Below are positions 36,914 through 45,530 of a DNA stretch of 64,000 bases, in pieces. Below the pieces are notes generated by a model. That model was not told the origin of the DNA, searched no databases, and saw only the letters and a list, made by a program, of their open reading frames with translations. The stretch comes from Geovibrio thiophilus. Its GTDB lineage: Bacteria > Chrysiogenota > Deferribacteres > Deferribacterales > Geovibrionaceae. The first letter of the stretch is position 1; each line of letters opens with the position of its first letter. The translations under genes and the position numbers were made by a program. Where the stretch lies: NCBI RefSeq assembly GCF_004087915.1, contig NZ_CP035108.1, forward strand, positions 310,001-374,000, in the 5' to 3' direction.

Positions 36914-38536
36914 TTAATCCGTGATTATCAGCACCTTGCCCGGAAGGATCTGAGAGCCTGAGAGCTTGTTGGTTCTTTTGATGGCGTTTACGGTTGTCCC
37001 GTATTTCTGTGCTATCGCCCAGAGAGACTCGCCGCTTTTAACCACATGACGTTTTTTCTTGGCTGCTGCTGTGTTGTATTTCTTGTATGTGGTTTTCTGA
37101 GCCACATATCTTTTGTCGCTTCTTTTGTAGTCCACTGAAACTATGATGTTCTGCCCGGGGCGTATTTTGCTGGGCTTAATTCCTTTGTTCATAGCCACGA
37201 CTTCGTTTAGTCCGAGACCGTACTTGCGGGCGATGGTTGAAAGGTTTTCACCCTTTCTGACCACATGCACCTTAGGGTTGTAAGGCTTGAGAACCTTCGC
37301 AAATTCCCTGTCAAGGGCAGGGTCGTGGTATTTTTTTACCGGTATGAATATAGGTGTGTCTGTGTAAAGCTTAGTGTGGAGCAGACCGTTGGATGATTTT
37401 ATATCGTTTACGCTGACGCTGTATTTCTTGGCGATACTGTCGAGTTTTTCGCCTCTTTTGGCGTTGTAGATTTTATACATCAGAAGCTCATCCTGAGACA
37501 TGGAAGCTATCTGTGTGCCTGCACTTTCCGCAGTTCCGTAGGGGATTCTGATGGTGTATGAACCCACAGGAGGAGTAACGGGAGTTTTGAGCTCGGGATT
37601 AAGTTCTTTCAGGGCGCTGTAGCTTGTGCCTGTGAGTTTGGCGATTACGTAGAGGTTCACCTGCCTGTCAACCGTGAGGCGGTCGAATATGAGAGGTGTC
37701 TCCACGGGGGTTTCAAAGCCGAACTCCTGATAGTTGCAGAATATATGACGCAGTGCCAGATATTTGGGAACATAGTCCTTGGTTTCCTGCTTGAGGTAGC
37801 TGTATTTCGCGAGAGTGTAGAAGTCTCTGGATTCGTACATCCTGATAGCGCGTATGATTTTACCCATTCCGGCGTTGTAGGCGGCAAGAGCCAGATGCCA
37901 GTCGCCGAGGTCTTCATAGAGATCACGAAGGTGTCTGGCGGCGGCGGTTGTCGCTTTCTCAAAGTCTCTGCGTTCGTCGACCCAGAAGTTGTCATTAAGA
38001 TCGTAGCTTTTGCCTGTGCCCCTCATGAACTGCCACATGCCGCTTGCTCCCGCACGGGAGATAGCAGTGGCGTTGAAGCCGCTTTCAGTGAAGGGAAGAT
38101 AAGCCAGTTCGTCCGGCACTCCTTCCCTGCGGAGGATGTCTTTAACTATGTAGAGATATTTATTTGAGCGGTTAAGCCAGTTCTGAAAAACGTTGGGGAT
38201 GTCCTGCGTGAAGCGTTTGACGTAGTACTCGTACCTGTCCTCTTCCACCAGAGGGATAACATCGTAAACGTAGCGGGTTTCGCCTATGTCGTCAAAGTGG
38301 AACTGAGGCTTGGAGGGGAGCAGCCCGTAGTTAAGCTCTCTCTTCGATATTTCGTCCGTGAGGAATATCGGAGAGAAGGCTTCAAGCTGCACTGTGCCCT
38401 CAGTGTCCAGCTCTTCGGGCTCTTCCACAGCGGCAGGCTCCTGCACGAGGGAAGAGTACTTGGGACCTGCGGGCTTGCTGCCTGCGCATGATACAACAAA
38501 AAAAATTGCGGGTATAATTGCTAAATATTTTTTCAT
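36914..38536 (-). CDS. mltD: Membrane-bound lytic murein transglycosylase D-like lipoprotein with LysM repeats
   Basis: A 540-residue lipoprotein (lipobox FVVSC, Cys17) that cleaves peptidoglycan. The SLT domain has the catalytic Glu151 in FTESGFNATAIS plus GMWQFM and ALAAYNAG. One degenerate and three good LysM repeats follow (YKIYNAKRGEKLDSIAKKY, HVVRKGENLSTIARKYG, HVVKSGESLWAIAQKYG), ending near the C-terminus. Gene order around it gives no operon partner. The initiation site has only a weak Shine-Dalgarno. Confidence 0.92.
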   Translation of the reverse strand: MKKYLAIIPAIFFVVSCAGSKPAGPKYSSLVQEPAAVEEPEELDTEGTVQLEAFSPIFLTDEISKRELNYGLLPSKPQFHFDDIGETRYVYDVIPLVEEDRYEYYVKRFTQDIPNVFQNWLNRSNKYLYIVKDILRREGVPDELAYLPFTESGFNATAISRAGASGMWQFMRGTGKSYDLNDNFWVDERRDFEKATTAAARHLRDLYEDLGDWHLALAAYNAGMGKIIRAIRMYESRDFYTLAKYSYLKQETKDYVPKYLALRHIFCNYQEFGFETPVETPLIFDRLTVDRQVNLYVIAKLTGTSYSALKELNPELKTPVTPPVGSYTIRIPYGTAESAGTQIASMSQDELLMYKIYNAKRGEKLDSIAKKYSVSVNDIKSSNGLLHTKLYTDTPIFIPVKKYHDPALDREFAKVLKPYNPKVHVVRKGENLSTIARKYGLGLNEVVAMNKGIKPSKIRPGQNIIVSVDYKRSDKRYVAQKTTYKKYNTAAAKKKRHVVKSGESLWAIAQKYGTTVNAIKRTNKLSGSQILPGKVLIITD

Positions 38537-38633
38537 AAGATTTCAGTTTATATTTTGATGATAAAGTTATCGTCTTCTTTAGCTTTTTATACAGATTTAA
38601 TTTAAAATAGCAAGAAATTACTTCAATGCCCGC

Positions 38634-39407
38634 TTATCTCTTTATTAAGCCTGATTTAACAATCTGTTCCTTTCTGTTTATCTCCGCCAGTGCGGCGCTC
38701 AGGTATTCTTTGGGTAAGTTATTGAAAGTACAGATGAAATTGCGGAGCGAATCCAGCCGTACCGATTCTATATGGCTTATTGCCGCGCTTAACTGATCGT
38801 TTGTCACCGATCTTTTTATGATACATTTTTTTTCGCTGTAGCTCACTTCATACAGCGCCGCGACGCGCAGAAACAGGTCATAGTCCTCACATACGCGCAT
38901 GCCTTCGTCAAACATTCCGGTGCGCGCGAATACTTCCTTCGCTATGATAACTGAGGAGTCGCTTATTCTGCATATGTCCAGAATCTGCGGAAAGATGTAT
39001 CCGCCGCAGCGGGCGTGTTTTTTACTCTGGTTTATGAATTTTCCCTGCCTGTACCAGAATTCGTTGGTGTGGCAGATCTTTGTCTGTTCCTGTTCCAGCA
39101 TTTCCATCTGATGGCTTATCTTAAACGGGAGCCATACATCATCCGAATCCAGAAACGATATAAAATCACCCCGAGCGGCTTTTATCCCCTCGTTGCGGGC
39201 GCGGCTCACGCCGGAGTTTTTTTCCAGCCGGATGAAACGGATCATATTCATGTAAGGCTTGAGGGGAACGGTAAGATCGGTTTCGGAGCCGTCATCAACA
39301 ACTATGATTTCAATGTCGGAATAATCCTGAAACAGAACGGATTCCACAGCGTCTTTAAGGGTTTCCGTTCTGTTGTAAACAGGTATTACGGCGCTGACTT
39401 TTATCAA
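38634..39407 (-). CDS. Glycosyltransferase family 2
   Basis: A 257-residue GT-A glycosyltransferase: SAVIPVYNRTETLKDAVESV, the first Asp region VVDDGSET, DSDDVW (DXD) and a C-terminal helical part. There is no membrane segment. The sugar and acceptor are unknown; surface polysaccharide is likely. Its start overlaps the stop of the Lrp-type regulator by 4 bp (ATGA), an unusual regulator-transferase pairing. Confidence 0.9.
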   Translation of the reverse strand: MIKVSAVIPVYNRTETLKDAVESVLFQDYSDIEIIVVDDGSETDLTVPLKPYMNMIRFIRLEKNSGVSRARNEGIKAARGDFISFLDSDDVWLPFKISHQMEMLEQEQTKICHTNEFWYRQGKFINQSKKHARCGGYIFPQILDICRISDSSVIIAKEVFARTGMFDEGMRVCEDYDLFLRVAALYEVSYSEKKCIIKRSVTNDQLSAAISHIESVRLDSLRNFICTFNNLPKEYLSAALAEINRKEQIVKSGLIKR

Positions 39408-39859
39408 AGCATCCTTGAGCGGTCGAGTATGGTGGAGAAAACAAGTATGGTATTCGTCTTCGTTACTCCCGGGGTATTGCGGAGCTTTTTGATCAGCGTG
39501 CTGAGCGCTTCTGTATTTTTTACTATGACCTTGATAAGCATGGTGTATTCGCCTGTCACATGGTGGCAGCCTATTATCTCTTTGCCAAGCTTTTTCAGGT
39601 GGTGCTCAAAGTCCGCTATGTTGTCGGCGTTATCAATGAAAATACCGATGAAGGCGAGAATGTCATAGCCGAGTTTTTTATAGTTTATCTGCGTTGAGTA
39701 GCCAGTGATGATCCCTTCCGTCTCAAGCCATTTTATGCGCTCTATGACGGAGGGCGATTTCATCCCCACTGCTTTCGCTATGTCAGCATAGGAAATTCGC
39801 GAGTTTTCAACGAGAAGATTAAGTATCTGTACATCTGTTTCATCAATACGGTGCGCCAC
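39404..39859 (-). CDS. Lrp/AsnC-family transcriptional regulator
   Basis: A 151-residue regulator: N-terminal HTH (DETDVQILNLLVENSRISYADIAKAVGMKSPSVIERIKWLE, read in segments) and C-terminal RAM/ACT-like domain (GCHHVTGEYTMLIKVIVKNTEAL). The start is a GTG (39859) with GGAGG upstream. It lies 3 bp after nth and is translationally coupled to the glycosyltransferase gene. The effector and targets are unknown. Confidence 0.92.
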   Translation of the reverse strand: MAHRIDETDVQILNLLVENSRISYADIAKAVGMKSPSVIERIKWLETEGIITGYSTQINYKKLGYDILAFIGIFIDNADNIADFEHHLKKLGKEIIGCHHVTGEYTMLIKVIVKNTEALSTLIKKLRNTPGVTKTNTILVFSTILDRSRML

Positions 39860-39862
39860 GGC

Positions 39863-40525
39863 TTACCTCCTTGTGGTGACGCCGACTTTATCACAGCATT
39901 CAAAAAGCCTGCAAGCGGAACAAAAGGGGGAAACCGGGCGGCAGATATATTTGCCGTAGGTCACCATCATTTCGTTCAGCTTGATCCAGTATTTCTGCGG
40001 GAGCCTCTTGCGGAGCTCTGTCTCTGTTTTGTCGGGGTCTTTGGTGCTCAGGTATCCCAGCCTGTTGAAAATGCGGTGAACATGTATGTCCACACAGACT
40101 GCGGGTATCTGAAAACCTTCTACCAATACTAGGTTTGCTGTCTTTCTTCCCACTCCTTTGAGTTTGACGAGTTCATCAATATCGGCGGGAACTTTTCCTG
40201 CGTACTTTTCTATGAGTATAGCACTTATGTCCTTAATTGTTTTGGTTTTGTTGCGGTAGAAGCCTGCGGGGAATATGAGTTTCTCCATGATTTCCGTATC
40301 AAGTTCAAGGGTTTTCTGCGGCGTGTCCGCAACTGCGAAAAGGCGTTCGGAGGCGGCGACTGTTACCTCATCCTTCGTGCGCAGGGATATAATTGTGCTG
40401 ACCAGCACCCTGAAGGGATCTCGCTTCTTCTCCGCCAGAGCGGTTACGGAGGGTTTTTCCAGCCTTTCGTACTCGGCTTCCAGAACATCGTAGACAAAAT
40501 CTATGTTGAGCTTTTTATTTCCCAT
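39863..40525 (-). CDS. nth: Endonuclease III
   Basis: A 220-residue DNA glycosylase/AP lyase for oxidised pyrimidines. The HhH motif LKGVGRKTANLVL holds the catalytic Lys, VDIHVHRIFNRLG contains the conserved Asp, and a C-terminal [4Fe-4S] loop CX6CX2CX5C (CRPVSPFCSACRLFECC) is complete. ATG 40525; the small downstream-oriented gene at 40533 precedes it by 7 bp on the same transcript. Confidence 0.96.
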   Translation of the reverse strand: MGNKKLNIDFVYDVLEAEYERLEKPSVTALAEKKRDPFRVLVSTIISLRTKDEVTVAASERLFAVADTPQKTLELDTEIMEKLIFPAGFYRNKTKTIKDISAILIEKYAGKVPADIDELVKLKGVGRKTANLVLVEGFQIPAVCVDIHVHRIFNRLGYLSTKDPDKTETELRKRLPQKYWIKLNEMMVTYGKYICRPVSPFCSACRLFECCDKVGVTTRR

Positions 40526-40532
40526 TCTCTTC

Positions 40533-40784
40533 CTAGTCGGCGCTTTCTATTGCTTCCCGTGCCTTTGGGCTTATGTAAACATCCGCAAGGTCAAACTTTT
40601 TGACCGCCTCGGCTATGACGGCGGTTTTGTAATGGGGATCGGCGGATTTATCAATGATGATGAGAAACTGTTCCCCCTTTTTGCAGAGCCCGCCCCGAGC
40701 CTTGGTGCGTTCATAGCGCACCTTGATGTTCAGCTTGGCGGCTACTTCCTCAAGTTCCTTCAGCAGGGTGTTGGTTTTGCTCAT
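40533..40784 (-). CDS. Small hypothetical protein upstream of nth
   Basis: An 83-residue soluble protein, ATG 40784, with AAGGAGAA upstream. The conserved-looking segment KARGGLCKKGEQFLIIIDKSA recurs in my memory as part of a small uncharacterised family, but no function is known to me. Short spacing to nth suggests co-expression. Confidence 0.7.
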   Translation of the reverse strand: MSKTNTLLKELEEVAAKLNIKVRYERTKARGGLCKKGEQFLIIIDKSADPHYKTAVIAEAVKKFDLADVYISPKAREAIESAD

Positions 40785-40844
40785 CGCTTTTAAGTTCTCC
40801 TTAAAATCTCAGGACATTATATCCTATTCGGGATTTACTGCAAC

Positions 40845-41990
40845 TCATCTGTCGGTTTTCATGATCAGAAGGGGGAGCATTGAGAATGCGCACAGCGCTG
40901 CGGTTACTGCGAAAACCCCGGTGCTGCCGCTGAGGTCGTAGGCAATGCCCGAAATGAACGAACCGCCCACGGAGCCCAGCCCGAAGCCAAGCCCTGAATA
41001 GATGCTCTGCGCTTTAAGCTGCCTGTCCGCCCCGAAAACACGTCGGAAGTAAGTGAGCGCCGCCACGTGAAACGAGCCGTATGTGAAGCCGTGGAGCATG
41101 TTGGCAAGGAAAAGCACTGCCAGAGAGCCGGTAAGCGCTGTCAGAGTGTAGCGGATCACCGCCATAAACACTGAGAAAAACATCACCTGCCTTGCGCTGA
41201 ACCTCTTCAGCAGGCTGTCTGTGAAGTAAAGAAGCAGGATTTCGCAGAGCACTCCAGCCGCCCACATGTATCCCGCCAGTGTCTGAGAACCGCCCGCCTC
41301 GCTGACCTTTATGTTGAAAAAGTTGCCGTGAAACGCGTTTGAGGAGAGGTAAACAATGAGCATCACGGTCATAACCACCGTGTTTCGGTCAAAGAGTATA
41401 CTCTCCGCCCTTCGGTGAAGCCTTGTCCAGTGCTCAAGGCGGATCAGTCCCACGGGGATGGTGCAGAGAAGACCCATCCCCGTAAACTGTATGATGAACG
41501 CGGAGGCGCCGAACATGTCTATGACGATGCCGGAAACAACCGCTGATACAGTGAAGCCCAGCGAACCGTACAGGCGCATTCTGCCGTAGGCTGTACCGTG
41601 TTCTTCGGCGAAGCCCATGGCTGCGTTGTCCATAACGGGGATTATCCCTACTCTGAAAAGCGAGAACAGGGTGAGGCAGACAAGAGCAGCGGTAAAGCTG
41701 TTCATGAAAAAGAGCGGCAGCATTGAGACGGAGGACATAACCGCCGCAGCCCGCACGAAGAGGGTCTTGCTGTGCGCTCTGCTGTATATTTCAGTCCAGA
41801 GAGAGGTGGCAAGAAACTTCATAACAGGAAATACCGCAAGGAGAATGCCTATTTCCGTTCCTGAGAACTCCCGTGATTTGAAGAAATAGCCCGCATAGGG
41901 AAAGATTGCCCCAAGGGTGGAGAAGTGGAGAAAGTAGAAGGTTATTAAGCCGGCGCGGATTCCGAACCGGCTTTCAGCCTTTTTATTCAC
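40845..41990 (-). CDS. MFS transporter (LacY/HcaT-like family)
   Basis: A 381-residue protein with twelve hydrophobic segments. The N-terminal FYFLHFSTLGAIFPYAGYFFKSREFSGTEIG, read in parts, resembles the MFS_1-like / 3-phenylpropionate-type transporters. The start is a GTG at 41990. It follows iscS by 4 bp on the same strand and may be the last gene of the cysE operon. The substrate is unknown. Confidence 0.85.
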   Translation of the reverse strand: MNKKAESRFGIRAGLITFYFLHFSTLGAIFPYAGYFFKSREFSGTEIGILLAVFPVMKFLATSLWTEIYSRAHSKTLFVRAAAVMSSVSMLPLFFMNSFTAALVCLTLFSLFRVGIIPVMDNAAMGFAEEHGTAYGRMRLYGSLGFTVSAVVSGIVIDMFGASAFIIQFTGMGLLCTIPVGLIRLEHWTRLHRRAESILFDRNTVVMTVMLIVYLSSNAFHGNFFNIKVSEAGGSQTLAGYMWAAGVLCEILLLYFTDSLLKRFSARQVMFFSVFMAVIRYTLTALTGSLAVLFLANMLHGFTYGSFHVAALTYFRRVFGADRQLKAQSIYSGLGFGLGSVGGSFISGIAYDLSGSTGVFAVTAALCAFSMLPLLIMKTDR

Positions 41991-41994
41991 ATTG

Positions 41995-43146
41995 TCAGCC
42001 CAAAGGCGACATAGCTCTGAGTTTGTTTGCGCTGGTGCAGATCATCTCAACGGCTGCTTTCACTTCCTCTTCGGTGGTGAACCTGCCGAAGCTGAAGCGG
42101 AGTGAGCCGTGCATATCCACGGGGTCGGCATTCATGGCGTAAAGCACGTGAGATGCGTCCACGCTGTCGGATGTGCATGCGCTGCCTGTTGAGCAGCATA
42201 CTTCGCTGGCGTAAACCATCAGGGCTTCGCCCTCTATGTATCTGAAGGCTATGTTCGATACGCTGCACACTCTGTCAGCGCCTGCGCCGTTTATGTATGT
42301 ATCAGGCACACGGGCAAGGATTTCCTGCTCGAACATATCACGGAACCTGCGTACTCTTTTTACTTCCTCTTCCCCTTCCGCCGCAAGTATCTCAAGGGCT
42401 TTTGCCACGGCGGCTATGTTCGCCACGTTTTCAGTGCCCGCGCGAAGCCCGTATTCCTGACTTCCGCCACATACTATGGGGATTATGAGGTCTTTTAAGT
42501 TTTCATCTATGTAGAGGATGCCTATTCCCTTGGGAGCGTTGAACTTATGTCCGGAGAAGCTCATGAGCTGAACTCCGAGCTCGCTTACGTCGGTGGAAAG
42601 TTTGCCCACAGCCTGCACAGCGTCTGTGTGGACAATTATCCCTCTTTCTCTGGCGATGGAGGCTATCTCCTTAACTGGCTGGACAGTACCGACTTCGTTG
42701 TTTACGAGCATAACGGAAACAAGTATTGTGTCCGGTCTGAGGGCTTTTCTGAAATCATCCACAGAGATAACGCCGCTTTTGCTCACAGGCAGATATGTCA
42801 CTTCAAACCCAGCCTTCTGGAGGGATTTGCAGGTTTCAAGAACCGCCTTGTGTTCTATAGAGGTGGTGATGATGTGCTTGCCTTTATGTTTCAGCGCCTC
42901 AGCCATGCCTTTGATGGCAAGGTTGTCGGATGATGTTCCGCTGGCGGTGAACACTATTTCGTGCGGTTCGCATTTGATATAGGAGGCAACAACGGCTCTG
43001 GCGTTTTCAACGTCTTCCCGCACTTCTCTGCCGAGAATGTGGATGCTGGAGGGGTTGGCGTATTTTTCCGTCAGAAACGGAATCATAGCCTCATAAACCC
43101 GCCTGTCCACAGGGGTCGTTGCGCTATAATCCAGATAAATTGGCAT
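41995..43146 (-). CDS. iscS: Cysteine desulfurase (IscS/NifS type)
   Basis: A 383-residue PLP enzyme that supplies sulfur from cysteine for Fe-S clusters. [21 protein letters not shown], the PLP Lys in SFSGHKFNAPKGIG and the sulfur-carrying Cys loop SEVCCSTGSACTS are all present. It overlaps the Rrf2 regulator gene by 23 bp. With cysE upstream the operon couples cysteine synthesis to sulfur mobilisation. No iscU is found here. Confidence 0.93.
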   Translation of the reverse strand: MPIYLDYSATTPVDRRVYEAMIPFLTEKYANPSSIHILGREVREDVENARAVVASYIKCEPHEIVFTASGTSSDNLAIKGMAEALKHKGKHIITTSIEHKAVLETCKSLQKAGFEVTYLPVSKSGVISVDDFRKALRPDTILVSVMLVNNEVGTVQPVKEIASIARERGIIVHTDAVQAVGKLSTDVSELGVQLMSFSGHKFNAPKGIGILYIDENLKDLIIPIVCGGSQEYGLRAGTENVANIAAVAKALEILAAEGEEEVKRVRRFRDMFEQEILARVPDTYINGAGADRVCSVSNIAFRYIEGEALMVYASEVCCSTGSACTSDSVDASHVLYAMNADPVDMHGSLRFSFGRFTTEEEVKAAVEMICTSANKLRAMSPLG

Positions 43147-43561
43147 TTTTTCCTCCGAGAGCGTGCTTCTTCAAGTCTTCTATAGTAATATTTTCAAGGT
43201 AATTATCAACATTTTTTTTCAATCCCAGCCACAGCCAGTTGATGGCGCAGGTGCTGAATTTGGAGCAGTCTTCTCCGTCAGTGCAGTCTACGGGGCTGAT
43301 GGGTCCGTCCATTGCGATCACAACATCCTTCACCGTGATCACTGATGCGTCCTTGGAGAGCATGTAGCCGCCGCCGGCTCCCCTTGAGCCGATGACTATA
43401 TTATATTTTTTGAGCTGAATGAAGATCTGCTCAAGATATTTTCTGGAAATGGTCTCCATCTGGGCTATCTGGGTAAGCGCAACAGGGTCTCTGTCACCGC
43501 CGAGAACTACAAGAGCGTAAATCGCTCTTATGGCATATCTGCTTTTAGTTGTAATTTTCAT
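43124..43561 (-). CDS. Rrf2-family regulator with IscR-type Fe-S ligands
   Basis: A 145-residue winged-helix regulator. [19 protein letters not shown] and [20 protein letters not shown]. The segment [13 protein letters not shown] has CX5CX5C spacing like E. coli IscR, so it probably binds a [2Fe-2S] cluster and controls this cysE-iscS operon. A CymR-like cysteine sensor is the alternative, but CymR lacks these Cys. It overlaps cysE by 4 bp and iscS by 23 bp. Confidence 0.92.
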   Translation of the reverse strand: MKITTKSRYAIRAIYALVVLGGDRDPVALTQIAQMETISRKYLEQIFIQLKKYNIVIGSRGAGGGYMLSKDASVITVKDVVIAMDGPISPVDCTDGEDCSKFSTCAINWLWLGLKKNVDNYLENITIEDLKKHALGGKNANLSGL

Positions 43562-44214
43562 GTTCTTTCAGCCTTTTTTCGTAGCTCCTGAATCTCTTTC
43601 TCAAGCTCCACAACCCTTGCGACCACGCAGCTAATCGCTTTTGCGACAGGGTCAGGCAGCTTATCATGATCCAGAGCGCTGATGTTATCATCTTTCTGCT
43701 GACCTACGGCTCTGCCCGGGACTCCCACCACAGTGGCGTTGGGGGGGACTTCCTTCACAACTACGGAATTTGAGCCTATTTTGGCGTTTTCACCCACCGT
43801 AAAAGGACCCAGAACCTTTGAACCTGAACCAACTATAACATTATTTTTTAAAGTAGGGTGCCTTTTTTCTTTCTTAAGACTAACTCCGCCTAAAGTCACG
43901 CCCTGATATATGGTTACATCATCCCCTATTTCGGCTGTCTCCCCTATTACCACACCCATTCCGTGGTCAATGAAGAAGCGCTTGCCTATTGTGGCGCCGG
44001 GGTGAATTTCTATCCCTGTGAAAAATCTGCCGATGTGAGAGGTGAACCTGCCTAAGAAGTAGAGCTTATTGCGCCAGAACCAGTTTGCCACACGGTAAAA
44101 AAGCATTGCGTGGAAACCCGGATAACAAAAAATAATTTCCGCCACGCTGCGGACAGCGGGGTCACGCTGGTAAATTGTATTTATTTCTTCTTTTAGATAT
44201 TTGAATACGTTCAT
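43558..44214 (-). CDS. cysE: Serine O-acetyltransferase
   Basis: A 218-residue enzyme that makes O-acetylserine, the first step of cysteine synthesis. An N-terminal helical domain is followed by the left-handed beta-helix: [53 protein letters not shown] and [12 protein letters not shown] (short segments quoted). The His in IDHGMG and catalytic residues are in place. ATG 44214 follows GGAG. It is the first gene of the cysE-rrf2-iscS operon. Confidence 0.95.
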   Translation of the reverse strand: MNVFKYLKEEINTIYQRDPAVRSVAEIIFCYPGFHAMLFYRVANWFWRNKLYFLGRFTSHIGRFFTGIEIHPGATIGKRFFIDHGMGVVIGETAEIGDDVTIYQGVTLGGVSLKKEKRHPTLKNNVIVGSGSKVLGPFTVGENAKIGSNSVVVKEVPPNATVVGVPGRAVGQQKDDNISALDHDKLPDPVAKAISCVVARVVELEKEIQELRKKAERT

Positions 44215-44252
44215 ATCCTACTCCGGGTGTAGTATTCTATGTTAAAATAAAA

Positions 44253-44269
44253 GCCCCGGAATGCGGGGC
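44253..44269 (-). terminator. Terminator of the ferredoxin gene
   Basis: Minus strand GCCCCG-CATTC-CGGGGC stem-loop followed by TTTTATTTT, 20 bp beyond the ferredoxin stop. Confidence 0.75.
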
Positions 44270-44288
44270 AATTATCAGCAATGGTTAA

Positions 44289-44468
<180 letters not shown>

Positions 44469-44648
44469 TTAATATTTTCCGAACATATGATCTTGCCCTG
44501 AGGCTGTCAATACAAAAATGCGTGTTAGAAATGCCTTACTTTCAGGCGTTTCAGGGGAAGTTGGAAAACACATTGAATTATTGCGCAAAAGACTATAGAA
44601 AATATGCAGGACAGACATGGAAAATAAGTCGAAAGGTATGGTGCTGAA

Positions 44649-44990
44649 ATGGAAAATATTAAATTTGTCAAATTAGTGAGCGGCGATACATGTATAGGAG
44701 TAAAAGACGATGAACAGAACGTGCTTAAGGATGTTGCGGTTGTTCAGGCTGTTCCCATGGGCGGTTCAGGCATTCAGATAGCGATTCTCCCCTTCGGCTT
44801 TCCTTACGAGGACGAAATCGGCGGTGAAATCGGCTGGGACAAGGTTATGTACGTTTACGCCGAGTTCCCCGAGGACATAAAAAACAAATACATCGAAGCC
44901 AAAAGCGGAATCCGCATGGCGGGCGGCGGAATGGGCGGTCTCGGCGGGGCTGCTCCCAAGGGCAGAAGCGACAGCGGGATTATCCTTTAG
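44649..44990 (+). CDS. Small hypothetical protein, Sm-like fold possible
   Basis: A 113-residue protein, ATG 44649. The first 60 residues show short beta strands (IKFVKLVSGDTCIGVKDD, VLKDVAVVQAVPM) in an order reminiscent of Sm-like small beta barrels. The C-terminal tail is Gly-rich (MAGGGMGGLGGAAPKG). I do not recognise a named family. The stop is followed directly by the NUDIX gene start, so the two are co-translated. Confidence 0.7.
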   Translation: MENIKFVKLVSGDTCIGVKDDEQNVLKDVAVVQAVPMGGSGIQIAILPFGFPYEDEIGGEIGWDKVMYVYAEFPEDIKNKYIEAKSGIRMAGGGMGGLGGAAPKGRSDSGIIL

Positions 44991-45530
44991 ATGAAAAGCC
45001 GCTGGCGGTTTTTAAGAACAGAGAAAAAATTCGCCGACCGTGTTCTCTCTGTGGAGCACAGGCATTATCATTTTGACGGTGCGGGGGCTTCCATGCCCTT
45101 CACTGTCGTGAATATCAAAAACTGGGTGATAACGGTTCCCGTTACGGCTGAGGGGAAGCTTGTGCTTGTCCGCCAGTTCCGCATCGGTACTGACAGCGTA
45201 ACCTATGAATTTCCCGGCGGTGCTGTGGATGACGGCGAAATTACGGCGGATGCCGCACTGCGCGAGCTTGCGGAGGAGACGGGCTACAAGTCCGAATCCG
45301 CCCGCAGTCTGGGGCTTATGCACCCCAACCCTGCCTTCATGACCAACTCCTGCCACTGCTTTCTCGTGGAAAACTGCACAAACGGCGGGGTGATGCACCA
45401 CGATCTCTTTGAAGAGACCGAGCCTGTGGAATTTACGAGGGAAGAGCTTCTCGCAATGGTGAAACGGGGAGAGATAACCCACAGCATAACCATTGCCGCC
45501 GTGGGGCTCTGGCTGGTGGATCAGGAGTAG
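44991..45530 (+). CDS. NUDIX hydrolase, ADP-ribose pyrophosphatase-like
   Basis: A 179-residue NUDIX enzyme. The NUDIX box GGAVDDGEITADAALRELAEETG is complete (GX5EX7REUXEEXGU), preceded by strands typical of ADP-ribose pyrophosphatases (VPVTAEGKLVLVRQFRIG). The substrate is probably ADP-ribose or a similar nucleoside diphosphate. It begins at the base after the stop of the small protein gene. Its 3' end overlaps the stop of the convergent HD gene by 10 bp. Confidence 0.9.
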   Translation: MKSRWRFLRTEKKFADRVLSVEHRHYHFDGAGASMPFTVVNIKNWVITVPVTAEGKLVLVRQFRIGTDSVTYEFPGGAVDDGEITADAALRELAEETGYKSESARSLGLMHPNPAFMTNSCHCFLVENCTNGGVMHHDLFEETEPVEFTREELLAMVKRGEITHSITIAAVGLWLVDQE

